A DNA stretch of 34,716 bases from an uncultured SAR86 cluster bacterium (GCA_902591565.1 CACJBC010000001.1:1-34716), one strand, 5' to 3'; counted from the stretch's first letter, positions 12,083 through 20,985 are shown. Translations and numbers: made by a program. The notes: generated from the sequence alone by a model not told the origin.

Positions 12083-12395
12083 CTAACAAAACTCCTTTTA
12101 AGTATGTTGTTTCTTCATTGCTAACAGCTATAACATCAATTAATTTATTTAACTGTCTTAATATTTGTCTCATAAGGGAATCAGAAACTAATGTTTGTAT
12201 AGTCAATCTAGAAATTTCATTATCTTTAAATTTTGTTTCTAGCTCGTTCTCTATGAATTTGTATGGTGTGAAATCGACTACTGGATCAACATGAAGGCTT
12301 TCAATATTGTATCCTCTTTGATGAAATAGACCAACAACCCTTACTAAAGCACCAGGTTTGTTTTCCATTATTAAAGTAAGTTTTCTTTTTATCAT
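12066..12395 (-). CDS. ilvN: Acetolactate synthase small (regulatory) subunit, short form with insertion
   Basis: ACT-domain subunit that activates acetolactate synthase and usually mediates feedback inhibition by valine. The 109-residue product has the ACT signature [19 protein letters not shown] and [11 protein letters not shown]. It lacks the roughly 80-residue C-terminal domain of IlvH (163 residues) and so resembles the short IlvN/IlvM type. About 17 residues (roughly 42-58, [17 protein letters not shown]) are inserted between NIESLHVDP and SRLTIQT compared with E. coli IlvH. It overlaps ilvB by 4 nt (ATGA) and ilvC by 17 nt. Whether valine inhibition survives cannot be read from the sequence. 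The symbol ilvH would be equally usable. Confidence 0.88.
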   Translation of the reverse strand: MIKRKLTLIMENKPGALVRVVGLFHQRGYNIESLHVDPVVDFTPYKFIENELETKFKDNEISRLTIQTLVSDSLMRQILRQLNKLIDVIAVSNEETTYLKGVLLDENLL

Positions 12396-14137
12396 GTCTT
12401 CTTATCCTTTGATAACCACATGTCTTCTAAACTGTGATTTGCAATGAGCATTGGATAAACGTGCTCTGCTGGATCAACATATACGTCTACGAATACTAAT
12501 CTATCTTTCATAGAAAATGCTTTTTCCAAAGCAGGTTTTAGTTCAGAATTTTTTTCTACTTTGATGCCAACGTGACCATATGATTCTGCAAGTTTCACAA
12601 AATCAGGCAGAGAGTTTTGATACGTACTCTGTGAATGCCTGCCTCCATAATTCATATCTTGCCACTGCTTTACCATACCAAGAGCTTCATTATTAATATT
12701 TATGATTTTAATTGGTAGATTGTATTGAAGACATGTAGAGAGTTCTTGAATACACATTTGAATACTTCCTTCACCAGTAATACATAAAACTTCCTCATTC
12801 GGAAAAGCAAATTTAACTCCCATAGCTGCTGGCAAGCCAAATCCCATAGTTCCCATGCTACCTGAATTTATCCACTTTCTTGGTTCATCAAAATGATAGT
12901 ATTGAGCAGCAAACATTTGATGTTGTCCCACATCTGAAGTTACATAAGCTTTGCCTTCAGTAATGTTATAAACATGCTGCACTACTGCTTGAGGCAGTAT
13001 AGGATTTTCATCTGATTCATTTTTATATAATTCATAATTTAAACCATGAGTTGATTTCCAGTTTTTAATCTGTTCGTGCCATGGCTGGAGTTTGTCTTTA
13101 TTGTATTGATCTAGTTTTGTTTCAAGTAGTTTGATTATTGCAGACAAAGAATTTTTTACTTGACCAAAAACCGCAATATTTGCTTCAATTATTTTTGAAA
13201 CTGAAGAATGATCCACATCTAAATGGATTATTTTGGCACCAGGTGAGAATTTTGATGGATTATTAGTTATACGGTCATCAAATCTTGCTCCAATTGCAAT
13301 AATCAAATCAGCGTTGTGCATTGCCATGTTTGCTTGATAAGTGCCATGCATCCCCAGCATTCCTAAAAAACGATGATGAGTTGCAGGATATATCCCAAGA
13401 CCCATTAAAGTATTTGTTACTGGAGCATCTAAAATTTCATTAAGCCTAAATAATTCTTCTTCGGCATTGCTTGCTATTGCACCACCTCCAGCATATATAA
13501 CAGGTCTATTAGCAATCAGTAGTTCTGTAACAGCTCTTTCTATTTGATTAATATCTGGTTCTACAGGTGGGTTATATGATCTTATATTCACTTTTTTAGG
13601 ATACTCATATTCAAATAAATTGTCTGGAGCTGTCATGTCTTTAGGAATGTCTATAACAACTGGACCTGGTCTACCTGTAGTAGCAACATGAAAAGCTTCT
13701 TTTACAATCTTAGGTATTTCATTTGCATCAAAGACACAATAACTATGTTTAACTACTGGCCTAGAAATACCAATCATATCTGTTTCTTGAAAAGCATCAG
13801 TTCCAATAAGATGGCTAGCTACTTGTCCAGAAATCACTACCATAGGTATAGAATCCATAAAAGCTGTTGCAATTCCTGTAATGGCATTTGTTGCCCCGGG
13901 ACCAGAGGTCACTAAGACAACTCCTGGCTTTCCTGTAGCTCTTGCATAGCCATCAGCAGCATGAGTAGCTCCTTGTTCATGTCTTACAAGAATATGTTCA
14001 ATCTTATCTTGCCTAAAAAGAGCATCATATATATGCAATGCAGCACCACCAGGATAGCCAAAAATAAGATCTACACCTTCATCATGAAGTGCCCGCATTA
14101 GCATATCAGCGCCAGATAATTTCAATTTAGTACTCAT
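12392..14137 (-). CDS. ilvB: Acetolactate synthase large (catalytic) subunit
   Basis: Thiamine-diphosphate enzyme that condenses pyruvate with pyruvate or 2-oxobutyrate, the first common step of branched-chain amino acid synthesis. The product is 581 residues. The catalytic glutamate is E54 in VRHEQGATHAADGYAR, SGPGATNAITG follows, and the ThDP/Mg block reads ITGEGSIQMCIQELSTCLQ with MVKQWQDM after it. The usual GDG is GEG here, a conservative change I believe occurs in other proteobacterial enzymes. It is the first gene of ilvB-ilvN-ilvC with a 4-nt overlap to ilvN. No attenuator-like leader peptide rich in Ile/Val/Leu codons is visible upstream. Alternative symbols: ilvI, ilvG. Confidence 0.96.
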   Translation of the reverse strand: MSTKLKLSGADMLMRALHDEGVDLIFGYPGGAALHIYDALFRQDKIEHILVRHEQGATHAADGYARATGKPGVVLVTSGPGATNAITGIATAFMDSIPMVVISGQVASHLIGTDAFQETDMIGISRPVVKHSYCVFDANEIPKIVKEAFHVATTGRPGPVVIDIPKDMTAPDNLFEYEYPKKVNIRSYNPPVEPDINQIERAVTELLIANRPVIYAGGGAIASNAEEELFRLNEILDAPVTNTLMGLGIYPATHHRFLGMLGMHGTYQANMAMHNADLIIAIGARFDDRITNNPSKFSPGAKIIHLDVDHSSVSKIIEANIAVFGQVKNSLSAIIKLLETKLDQYNKDKLQPWHEQIKNWKSTHGLNYELYKNESDENPILPQAVVQHVYNITEGKAYVTSDVGQHQMFAAQYYHFDEPRKWINSGSMGTMGFGLPAAMGVKFAFPNEEVLCITGEGSIQMCIQELSTCLQYNLPIKIININNEALGMVKQWQDMNYGGRHSQSTYQNSLPDFVKLAESYGHVGIKVEKNSELKPALEKAFSMKDRLVFVDVYVDPAEHVYPMLIANHSLEDMWLSKDKKT

Positions 14138-14158
14138 AAAACAAAAATAAGAATAGCG

Positions 14159-14187
14159 TTTATATTATTTTAATGGTTAAAAAACAA
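14159..14187 (-). promoter_or_regulatory. Promoter of ilvBNC
   Basis: On the minus strand, -35 TTGTTT (14182-14187) and -10 TATAAA (14159-14164) are separated by exactly 17 bp. The expected start is about 14-15 nt before the ilvB ATG, leaving a very short leader without a Shine-Dalgarno sequence and with no room for an attenuator. Confidence 0.6.
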
Positions 14188-14202
14188 GTTTTTATACAAT
14201 AT

Positions 14203-15135
14203 TTAAGAATGTTTTTTGAGATTTGAAATTAAACCTCCTATGTCATCTGGAATTTGTATTTCAAAAGATAATTCTTTTTGAGTATCAGGACACACAAAAG
14301 ATAATAACTTTGCATGCAAAGCTTGTCGCGGAAATGATCTTATGATTTGAATTAAATCTGAAGAAGTGCCTTTTGTGATAGTTTTAGCTGGGTCATATAT
14401 TCTATCACCAATAATAGGTAGTTTCTTTGATGATAAATGAACACGTATTTGATGAGTTCTACCTGTTTTAATAGAAACATCAAGTAAAGAATAATTACCT
14501 ATGCTTTGATTTAATTTAACATCTGTTATTGCATCTTTACCATCAGGCCTTAATGCCATTTTAGTTCTATTAAATCTATCTCTACCAATCGGATAGTCAA
14601 TAGAAAAACTTCCAAGAGTTGATCCAGCCACAACAGCAATATACTCCTTTGTAATTTTTCTCTCTTGCATAAGCTTTATAAAATAGTTTCTAAACTTTTC
14701 ATTTTTTGCAACTAATAAAACACCCGAAGTATCTTTATCTAACCTATGAACGATTCCACACCTAGGCAAATTGGCTAGTTTTGGATATTTGTACAATAAG
14801 CCATTTGCCAATGTTCCATCATTACATCCTGAGCCAGGATGCATTACTAATCCAGGTGATTTATTAATAATGATAAAATTCTCTGATTCATAGTGAACTT
14901 CAAAATCAATTTTCTGACTTACCCATGAAATTTTATTTTGTTCAATAGGATTAATTTCTATTTCATCATTTTCATGAACATGATCCTTTGGATTAGATAT
15001 TTCTCCATTGACCAAAACCCTTCCTTCAAGAATCCATTTTTTAATTTGAGTTCTTGAATAAGTTTGGAAAAGTATAGAAGCAACTTTATCTAATCTTTTA
15101 TTCGCCAACTCTGATGTTACATTTTTTAAAATCAT
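14203..15135 (-). CDS. rluD: 23S rRNA pseudouridine synthase RluD-type
   Basis: Isomerises uridines to pseudouridine in helix 69 of 23S rRNA (positions 1911, 1915 and 1917 in E. coli). The 310-residue product has an N-terminal S4 RNA-binding domain (RLDKVASILFQTYSRTQIKKWI, then RVLVNG) and a catalytic domain with HRLDKDTSGVLLVAKN at about residues 130-145, catalytic D133. Later blocks TGRTHQIRVHL and HPIIGD-like LPIIGDRIY are also typical. Divergent pairing with bamD, as in E. coli (rluD/yfiO), favours RluD over RluC or RluA. A TATAAA lies 7 nt before its ATG. Confidence 0.92.
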   Translation of the reverse strand: MILKNVTSELANKRLDKVASILFQTYSRTQIKKWILEGRVLVNGEISNPKDHVHENDEIEINPIEQNKISWVSQKIDFEVHYESENFIIINKSPGLVMHPGSGCNDGTLANGLLYKYPKLANLPRCGIVHRLDKDTSGVLLVAKNEKFRNYFIKLMQERKITKEYIAVVAGSTLGSFSIDYPIGRDRFNRTKMALRPDGKDAITDVKLNQSIGNYSLLDVSIKTGRTHQIRVHLSSKKLPIIGDRIYDPAKTITKGTSSDLIQIIRSFPRQALHAKLLSFVCPDTQKELSFEIQIPDDIGGLISNLKKHS

Positions 15136-15142
15136 ATGAACT

Positions 15143-15148
15143 TTTATA
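15143..15148 (-). promoter_or_regulatory. -10 box for rluD, possibly leaderless
   Basis: TATAAA on the minus strand followed by 7 nt and the rluD ATG. A start site at normal spacing would coincide with the start codon. No clear -35 or Shine-Dalgarno is seen. Such hexamers are common by chance in A/T-rich DNA; support comes from the same spacing at coaE and at the flavin reductase gene. Confidence 0.4.
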
Positions 15149-15206
15149 AAAAAAACTTATCTAAATGCATGTTTTAAAAGTTTAATTACAATTATGCAGG
15201 TAAAAT

Positions 15207-16034
15207 ATGCAGATAATGAAATATAGTCAAAATGTTCAAAATTTAGTTTTATTGGTTATTGTATCGATATTAGTAGTTAGTTGTAACTCTGATGGTCCTG
15301 AGATAGAGCAACCTGAAAAAATCTACTACGATTTAGCCCAAAAAAGAATGGATAATAAGAATTTTATTGGTGCTATTGAGTCTCTTGAAGCCATTGAATC
15401 AAAATATCCCTTTGGCAGATATGCAGAACAGGCTCAAGTTGAGCTTATATATGCTTATTTTATGAATGGTCAAAATCTTGGTGCACATGCCGCCGCTGAA
15501 AAATTTATAAGGTTATATCCTAGACATCCCAACATTGACTATGCATATTTTATGAAAGGTCTTTCAAGCTATACAAGAGACAAGGATCTTATTAATAGAT
15601 ATACCAACACAGATATTTCAAATAGAGATATAACTGGGGCTATGGAGTCGTTTACTGAATTAACAGAGTTTTTAACTAGGTTCCCAGAAAGTCAATATGC
15701 TCCATATGCTAAACAAAGAAATATATATTTAAGAAATATGATAGCAAGAAATGAATTGGCAGCTGCAGATTTTTATCAATCAATTGATGCACATGTTGCT
15801 GCAATTGGAAGGGCAAAATATGTTATTGAAAATATACCTAATTCTAGTGAGAATTTCAGAGCTCTTAAGATTTTAGAAAAATCTTATAAGGCACTTGGTT
15901 ATGAAGACCTCCGTGAGGACATCCTCAAAATAATCAAACTAAATTATTCTGAAAATAATACTACTGAATCAGAGAGCTCTAATTGGTCTTGGAATTTTCT
16001 AAAAAATTCACAACCTAAAAATAACTCAAACTAG
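15207..16034 (+). CDS. bamD: Outer membrane assembly lipoprotein BamD
   Basis: Essential lipoprotein of the BAM complex, which inserts beta-barrel proteins into the outer membrane from the periplasmic side. The N-terminus has a signal peptide with a lipobox (LVVSCNSD; the lipidated cysteine is residue 26 from this start). Tetratricopeptide repeats follow, including the typical YDLAQKRMDNKNFIGAIESLEAIESKYPFGRYAEQAQ region, split here by motif, and FIRLYPRHPNIDYAYFMKGL. The length of 275 residues is slightly above the E. coli 245. An in-frame ATG at 15216 would also leave a functional signal peptide, so the start is uncertain by three codons. It is divergent from rluD and abuts the next gene. 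Confidence 0.93.
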   Translation: MQIMKYSQNVQNLVLLVIVSILVVSCNSDGPEIEQPEKIYYDLAQKRMDNKNFIGAIESLEAIESKYPFGRYAEQAQVELIYAYFMNGQNLGAHAAAEKFIRLYPRHPNIDYAYFMKGLSSYTRDKDLINRYTNTDISNRDITGAMESFTELTEFLTRFPESQYAPYAKQRNIYLRNMIARNELAAADFYQSIDAHVAAIGRAKYVIENIPNSSENFRALKILEKSYKALGYEDLREDILKIIKLNYSENNTTESESSNWSWNFLKNSQPKNNSN

Positions 16035-16253
16035 ATGATCTTTTTAAAGATCCTTCCATTATTAATACCACTAATAATATTTTTAATTCCAATAATTTCT
16101 AGAAGCTACTTAAAGTTTTTATTCACAAAAAATAAAACAAATAAAGACGATTTAATACTTGCGTGTGATAAATGTGGAACATACTCCCATCAATCAATAA
16201 TAATTAAGAAAAGAGATAAAAACTTTTGTTCTAATGAATGTGCTAGTGCTTAA
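16035..16253 (+). CDS. Small membrane-anchored zinc-ribbon protein, PP0621-like
   Basis: 72-residue protein beginning immediately after the bamD stop. The first 20 or so residues are strongly hydrophobic (ILPLLIPLIIFLIPII), giving one membrane segment. The C-terminal half has CDKCGTY and FCSNEC, four cysteines arranged as CxxC...CxxxC, likely to bind zinc. This layout of a short N-terminal anchor plus a C-terminal treble-clef-like motif matches the small uncharacterised PP0621 family. Function unknown. Its 3' end overlaps the convergent RND pump gene by 11 nt. Confidence 0.72.
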   Translation: MIFLKILPLLIPLIIFLIPIISRSYLKFLFTKNKTNKDDLILACDKCGTYSHQSIIIKKRDKNFCSNECASA

Positions 16254-19200
16254 TTTTTTTTAGCATTAAAAACATTGCAGGTATATATAGTAAGGCTGTC
16301 ATTGTTGCTCCCAAAACACCTATGCTCATAGCCCAAGCTAAGGGTCTAAAGAATACACTTGCAAAAATTAATGGTGCAAACCCACCCAGAGTAGTCAAAG
16401 AGGTTGTGATTATGTGTCTTGTTGATCTTATGACAACTTCTATTAATTCTGCCTTTGATATTAATTTTTTTTCAGCTTCTTCTTTTATATGCGATAGAAC
16501 TATAATTGAGTCATTTATTGAAAGTCCTATCAAACCAACAGCAGCAACAGTTCCTATAAAACCATAGTTCTGTTGCCCAATAAATAAACCTAAAAAAGAG
16601 AGTCCTACTGATAAAATTGCAACTGATAATATTATTGCAGCTTGTCTAAAAGAATTTAATGCTACCACCAGTCCAATTACTATCAGAATTATATAAATAA
16701 CTGCTGATGAATATAAAGAAGCTTGGGATTCCCCTCTTGTTTCTGCTTCTCCCAATTGTTTTATTGAATATCCAGGAGGTAGTTCACTCTTAAATTGCTC
16801 AACATCATCTTTAATATAATCTTCTGTTGCAGATGATAAGGTTCCTGTCCAAACCCAACCCTCAACACTATTCATTCTTTGACCGTCTTGTCTCGTAATG
16901 ATTGAGGACTTATTGGTTATTCTACTTTCACCAAAACTATCTATATATTCAAAGCCATTTTGAGAAGGGATGGTTAAATAGCTTGCTGACCCTAAGATAT
17001 CATCAGGTTTATTAATGCCTTTTAATCTTATTGGGATTTCTTTATTAGAATCTAGCATGGTTCCAACAATTACACCGTTATTGGCTGCATACAGTTCACT
17101 AACTAAATTCTTGGGGTTTATACCTGATAAAGAGATATTAGAATTACTTAATTCAAGCTCAATATTAGTATTAATGTTAGAAGTTTCTGATTTAGTTAGG
17201 CTTATGTCAGGAGCATTATTAATAATGAGTTCTAATTTTTCTCCAAGCTGCTTCAAAACATAGGGATCATCGCCAAATATTACATAGCTAACATCCGAAA
17301 AAACTGGAGGGCCTGCAATAAAGCTATCTACTATTACAATAATGTCTGGATTTTTATCTACAATGAGTTTTGAAAGCTCTGGCAAATTATCAATCATTTG
17401 ATAATAATCTTTTGCAAAAAATACAGACTGAGCAACATTATTTGAGCCTTGCTTTTCCTTACCACCAACAATGTTCATTAAAACTCTTGGCATTCGTCTC
17501 CCTACAAACCAATAATCTTTTTCAACTTCAACAAGGCCAGACTCAAGAACTTGATTTCTTATAATCTTTGCTCTCTCAAGGGTCTTTTCAGCAGTTGCAT
17601 TGGATGGCAACTCAATATTAATCCTAAACATATCTCTGTCTTGTGCAGGGAAAAAATCCTTTGGCAAAGTTGTAAATAGTAAAAATCCAAGGACAGGTAA
17701 AGAAATAGAAATTAATAATGCTCTTCTTGGAACTGCAAAAGACCATGTTAAAAAACTTCTATATCTATCAAGAATCTTTGTGTTGTGATAGCCCTCACTT
17801 TGAATATCAACATTTTTAAAATATGGAATTTTTTCCATATAACTCATTAAAACTGGTACTAATAAAATTGCTAAGGCTAGAGATGAAGTAATGGACATAA
17901 TTACTGTCAAAGCTAAGCCACTAACAAATTCAATACTCGGGCCCTCTCCAGTAACAATTGGTAAAAATGCAAATACTGTTGTTCCGGTTGCAGCTGTGAG
18001 AGGTATTACGAGGTGTTTTACTGATTCACTAATTGAATTCTTTATAGAAAGGCCAATATTTCTTCTGTGCTTATAATCTTCAACGACTATAATTCCATTA
18101 TCAATCAATAGACCAAGAGCAATTATTATCCCAGTTATTGATGTCTGATGAAGAGGCAAGCCAATAGCTCTACATCCAATCATCACTAAACATACTGAAA
18201 AAGGTAGTATTAAAGTAACAATAATTGCAGGCCTTAAACCCAGAAAAAAAAGACTAATACTTAGAACAAAAAATATAGCAAGAGAAAAACTTTTTATTAA
18301 CTCATTAAATTTCTGTGTTGTATAAGTTGATTCATCATATATTTCTTCAATAGTAATTTCTTCTGGTAAAGAAGATCGCATTTCATCTACAACTAATCTT
18401 GCTCGATCAACATAATCATGTACCCTTTGTGACATAGATCCTAGTGCTGCCACTGAAACAACAACTCTTCCGTTATATAAGAAAATATCTTCAACAGGTG
18501 ATAATGGTTTTTTTGAAATGTTTGCAATATCTTGAAGTTGAATGATTTCAGAGTTGTTAACAACTTTAATGGGAATTTCAGAAATTTTTTGAACACTTTG
18601 AGTGTTATCTTTTAGTCTAATCAAAAACTCAGAATTTTTGTTTGAAGAGACACCTGCTGCTCTCTTATTGTCAAAAGACTCTAGAGCATTTGAAATCTGG
18701 CTATATGTTAAACCCAGCGAAGAAATTTTATTAGAATCTACTTCAACTACAATTTCTTCATCTGTTTCTCCATAAATTGCAGTTGCATGAGTGGCGCCAA
18801 TTGAACTAAGTTTCCTTTTTAGCTGATTGCCTAGCCTTGACATCATTACAATTGGTACCTCGCCCGAACCATTCCAAGATATAGCATATTGAACGGTTAT
18901 TGGTGGTCCACTGCTTCTGTCGAGAATAACTTCAACCCCTTCTGGAGATATAAACTGAGCTAATTTATCTTGGACCATTGACCATGTTTGTTCGATTAAA
19001 TCTGGATGGATACTGTGTTCTAACTCAACAGTAATGCTTGCATATCCTTGAGAAATAATTGAATCTAATTCCTTAATCTCTTCTACTTCTCTAAGCTTAA
19101 TTTCAAGTTCATTTACTATTTGGGTTTCAATTCTTTCTGGTGATGCGCCTGGATAAAAAACTCTTACTCCTGACCAACGCTGTGCAAGCTCAGGATTTTC

Positions 19201-19305
19201 TTGAATCGGAATTGAAATTGCTGAAGATATTCCAGCTAATAGAATAAAAGAAAGGGTAAGAAATAATATTCTTGGTTTCTCAATAAGAAGATTTATAAAA
19301 CTCAT
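16243..19305 (-). CDS. RND-family efflux pump inner membrane transporter
   Basis: 1020-residue AcrB-type resistance-nodulation-division transporter, expected as a trimer exporting small molecules through a periplasmic adaptor and TolC. It has the duplicated architecture: TM1 near residues 10-30, a large periplasmic loop, TM2-TM6 (about 340-490), a second loop, and TM8-TM12 (from about 870). The periplasmic start FYPGASPERIETQIVNELE is characteristic. In TM4 the usual DD pair is D402-N403 (LLIDNGIIVVED), and the TM10 lysine position reads SINDSIIV (about 929-936) without lysine, so proton coupling residues differ from AcrB. Its start overlaps the adaptor stop by 4 nt. No TolC gene is nearby. 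Substrate unknown. Confidence 0.93.
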   Translation of the reverse strand: MSFINLLIEKPRILFLTLSFILLAGISSAISIPIQENPELAQRWSGVRVFYPGASPERIETQIVNELEIKLREVEEIKELDSIISQGYASITVELEHSIHPDLIEQTWSMVQDKLAQFISPEGVEVILDRSSGPPITVQYAISWNGSGEVPIVMMSRLGNQLKRKLSSIGATHATAIYGETDEEIVVEVDSNKISSLGLTYSQISNALESFDNKRAAGVSSNKNSEFLIRLKDNTQSVQKISEIPIKVVNNSEIIQLQDIANISKKPLSPVEDIFLYNGRVVVSVAALGSMSQRVHDYVDRARLVVDEMRSSLPEEITIEEIYDESTYTTQKFNELIKSFSLAIFFVLSISLFFLGLRPAIIVTLILPFSVCLVMIGCRAIGLPLHQTSITGIIIALGLLIDNGIIVVEDYKHRRNIGLSIKNSISESVKHLVIPLTAATGTTVFAFLPIVTGEGPSIEFVSGLALTVIMSITSSLALAILLVPVLMSYMEKIPYFKNVDIQSEGYHNTKILDRYRSFLTWSFAVPRRALLISISLPVLGFLLFTTLPKDFFPAQDRDMFRINIELPSNATAEKTLERAKIIRNQVLESGLVEVEKDYWFVGRRMPRVLMNIVGGKEKQGSNNVAQSVFFAKDYYQMIDNLPELSKLIVDKNPDIIVIVDSFIAGPPVFSDVSYVIFGDDPYVLKQLGEKLELIINNAPDISLTKSETSNINTNIELELSNSNISLSGINPKNLVSELYAANNGVIVGTMLDSNKEIPIRLKGINKPDDILGSASYLTIPSQNGFEYIDSFGESRITNKSSIITRQDGQRMNSVEGWVWTGTLSSATEDYIKDDVEQFKSELPPGYSIKQLGEAETRGESQASLYSSAVIYIILIVIGLVVALNSFRQAAIILSVAILSVGLSFLGLFIGQQNYGFIGTVAAVGLIGLSINDSIIVLSHIKEEAEKKLISKAELIEVVIRSTRHIITTSLTTLGGFAPLIFASVFFRPLAWAMSIGVLGATMTALLYIPAMFLMLKKIKH

Positions 19306-20288
19306 TGTATATTTAGAGACTTACCTTCAATAATTTTTTGAGCCCCACCCAATACCACAAGATCGCCATCTTTTAATGTTCCATTAACAAATGCATATTC
19401 ACCCTCAAAATATAAAATTTCTACAAAATCTCTAACAACAACTTTTTTATCATTAACTGTATAAACTGCCCATATGCCCTGTTCGGATTGAGATAAAGAT
19501 TTAATGGGTACCCATGTGCCTCTTCCTTTTATATTTAAACTTAACTTTAATTCTGCAATTGAACCAGGATCAAAAAATGTATCAAAATTAAAAATTGCCA
19601 GCCTATTATCTGAACCTCCTGGTGTCATGGGAGCAAGTCTTGCAAGAACACCTTTTGATTTTTTATTTCCAATTTTGAAATCATAAAAATTGCCAATATT
19701 TAATTTATCAATAAATTTTAAAGGGATAGATATGTGGGCCTCCACATTTTTAGATCCTAAAATTTCTACAATTGGAATTCCGCCGTTTATAACGGAACCC
19801 GTATCAAGATATCTATTTTGAATAACTCCATCAAAGGGTGCTATTAGTTTAGTTTGCTCAAGTTTTACCTTAAAAAACTCATATTGTGATTTAGCTATAA
19901 GCTCTTCGGAATTAGCATTATCAAGATCTTGAATGGATATATGCCCTTCTAATCTAAGATCTGTGTATCTATTTAATACTTGTTTAGCTAAATCATATTT
20001 GGCTTTAGCCTGTTTAAGTTGAGCTGTTGCTTCACGGTTATCTAATTCTGCAAGTATTTGTCCTTTTTTTACAGCATCTCCAATATCAACATTTATAACA
20101 TTAATTTTTCCTGGTATTTCAAAAGCTAGATTGGATTGCTGAGAAGGTAATAATTTTCCAGGAAACTCTCTTGTAATCTTATAAGAGTCCATCATCTTAA
20201 CTTCAAGGATTTCAAGCGAGAGCAATTCTGAACTAAAAATTATTGATATCAAAAATAAATTTAGTCTATTAATAATATATTTGATCAT
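19302..20288 (-). CDS. RND efflux periplasmic adaptor (membrane fusion protein)
   Basis: Links the inner membrane pump to the outer membrane channel. The 328-residue product has an N-terminal hydrophobic segment (about 9-27), a lipoyl/barrel-sandwich half (EIPGKINVINVDIGDAVKKG), a short alpha-helical hairpin (LDNREATAQLKQAKAKYDLA onwards), the second lipoyl half (LIAPFDGVIQNRYLDTGSVI), a beta-barrel and a membrane-proximal domain ending LVVLGGAQKIIEGKSLNI. This is the AcrA/MdtA layout. No lipobox cysteine is present, so it is probably held by an uncleaved or cleaved signal rather than a lipid anchor. It is first in the pump operon, facing the TetR gene across an 82-bp promoter region. Confidence 0.92.
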   Translation of the reverse strand: MIKYIINRLNLFLISIIFSSELLSLEILEVKMMDSYKITREFPGKLLPSQQSNLAFEIPGKINVINVDIGDAVKKGQILAELDNREATAQLKQAKAKYDLAKQVLNRYTDLRLEGHISIQDLDNANSEELIAKSQYEFFKVKLEQTKLIAPFDGVIQNRYLDTGSVINGGIPIVEILGSKNVEAHISIPLKFIDKLNIGNFYDFKIGNKKSKGVLARLAPMTPGGSDNRLAIFNFDTFFDPGSIAELKLSLNIKGRGTWVPIKSLSQSEQGIWAVYTVNDKKVVVRDFVEILYFEGEYAFVNGTLKDGDLVVLGGAQKIIEGKSLNIQ

Positions 20289-20313
20289 TTGACTTTATTA
20301 ACTAAAAAATTTA

Positions 20314-20361
20314 ATGTTAGCAGTGTAAACATGATAGCTAAAATGTAAGCAGTGTCAACAT
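20314..20361. promoter_or_regulatory. Overlapping divergent promoters with twin TetR-type operators
   Basis: Two 19-bp repeats, ATGTTAGCAGTGTAAACAT (20314-20332) and ATGTAAGCAGTGTCAACAT (20343-20361), match at 17 of 19 positions; each has ATGT..ACAT ends of opposite sense. Pump promoter (-): TTGACA (20353-20358), 16-bp spacer, TATCAT (20331-20336). TetR promoter (+): TTAGCA (20317-20322), 16-bp spacer, TAAAAT (20339-20344). Repeat 1 covers the TetR -35 and the edge of the pump -10; repeat 2 covers the pump -35 and starts at the TetR -10. One bound repressor per repeat could therefore silence both genes. Confidence 0.75.
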
Positions 20362-20370
20362 TTAGATAAA

Positions 20371-20985
20371 ATGAAATCATATCATCACGGAAACCTTAAA
20401 CAAGAATTAATAGATTGTGCTTGTAGGTTATGTGAACGAGATGGGTATACAAAATTAAGTATTCGCTCGCTAGCTAAGGAAAGCGGAGTATCACAAACTG
20501 CACCCTATCGTCACTTTGAAACAAAAGAAACATTATATGCATCAGTTGCAACAGAAGGCTTTAAAAAACTTTCAAAAGCTTGCCATATTGATGCCGATAA
20601 AAAAATTACGAAAAAGCATCTTGTTGAAATAGGATGTAACTATATTGAGTTTGGTCTTAAAAATGCTAATACCTATGATCTTATGTTTGGCACTGCCGTT
20701 GGTAACTTTGCTGAATATCCTGAATTACTAGAATCAGCAAACTCGACCTATGAAAATATGAGGTTAAGTTTTTCTAAATTGGCCAGTGACAGTGATGAAG
20801 TTATAGCTTTTAAATGTATTACTTTATGGTCAATGGTTCACGGGCTGGTTGGTATATTAAGAAAGGTTCAAGTAGTTGGAGATGACTTTGATGAAGGTGT
20901 TGGACCTATATCAACTGCAAGTGTTATAGCAACTAACTTAGAAGATCATTTGGATAAAGTATTAACAGGCCTTATTCAGAGCTAA
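20371..20985 (+). CDS. TetR/AcrR-family transcriptional regulator
   Basis: 204-residue repressor with an N-terminal helix-turn-helix (GYTKLSIRSLAKESGVSQTAPYRHFETKETLYASV, in parts about 26-60). Its C-terminal ligand domain contains the TLWSMVHGLVGIL segment of the WHG (TetR_C) family. It is divergent from the adaptor/pump operon and shares its 82-bp control region, so it most likely represses the pump and itself and releases on binding a pump substrate. The ligand is unknown. Its 3' end overlaps the convergent DUF4399 gene by 14 nt. Confidence 0.93.
   Translation: MKSYHHGNLKQELIDCACRLCERDGYTKLSIRSLAKESGVSQTAPYRHFETKETLYASVATEGFKKLSKACHIDADKKITKKHLVEIGCNYIEFGLKNANTYDLMFGTAVGNFAEYPELLESANSTYENMRLSFSKLASDSDEVIAFKCITLWSMVHGLVGILRKVQVVGDDFDEGVGPISTASVIATNLEDHLDKVLTGLIQS

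Noticed and set aside
12700-12800. GEG in place of GDG in the ThDP motif of acetolactate synthase as evidence of an inactive enzyme
   Set aside because: Glutamate can still bind the metal, the surrounding motif is perfect, and I believe the same variant occurs in other proteobacterial enzymes.
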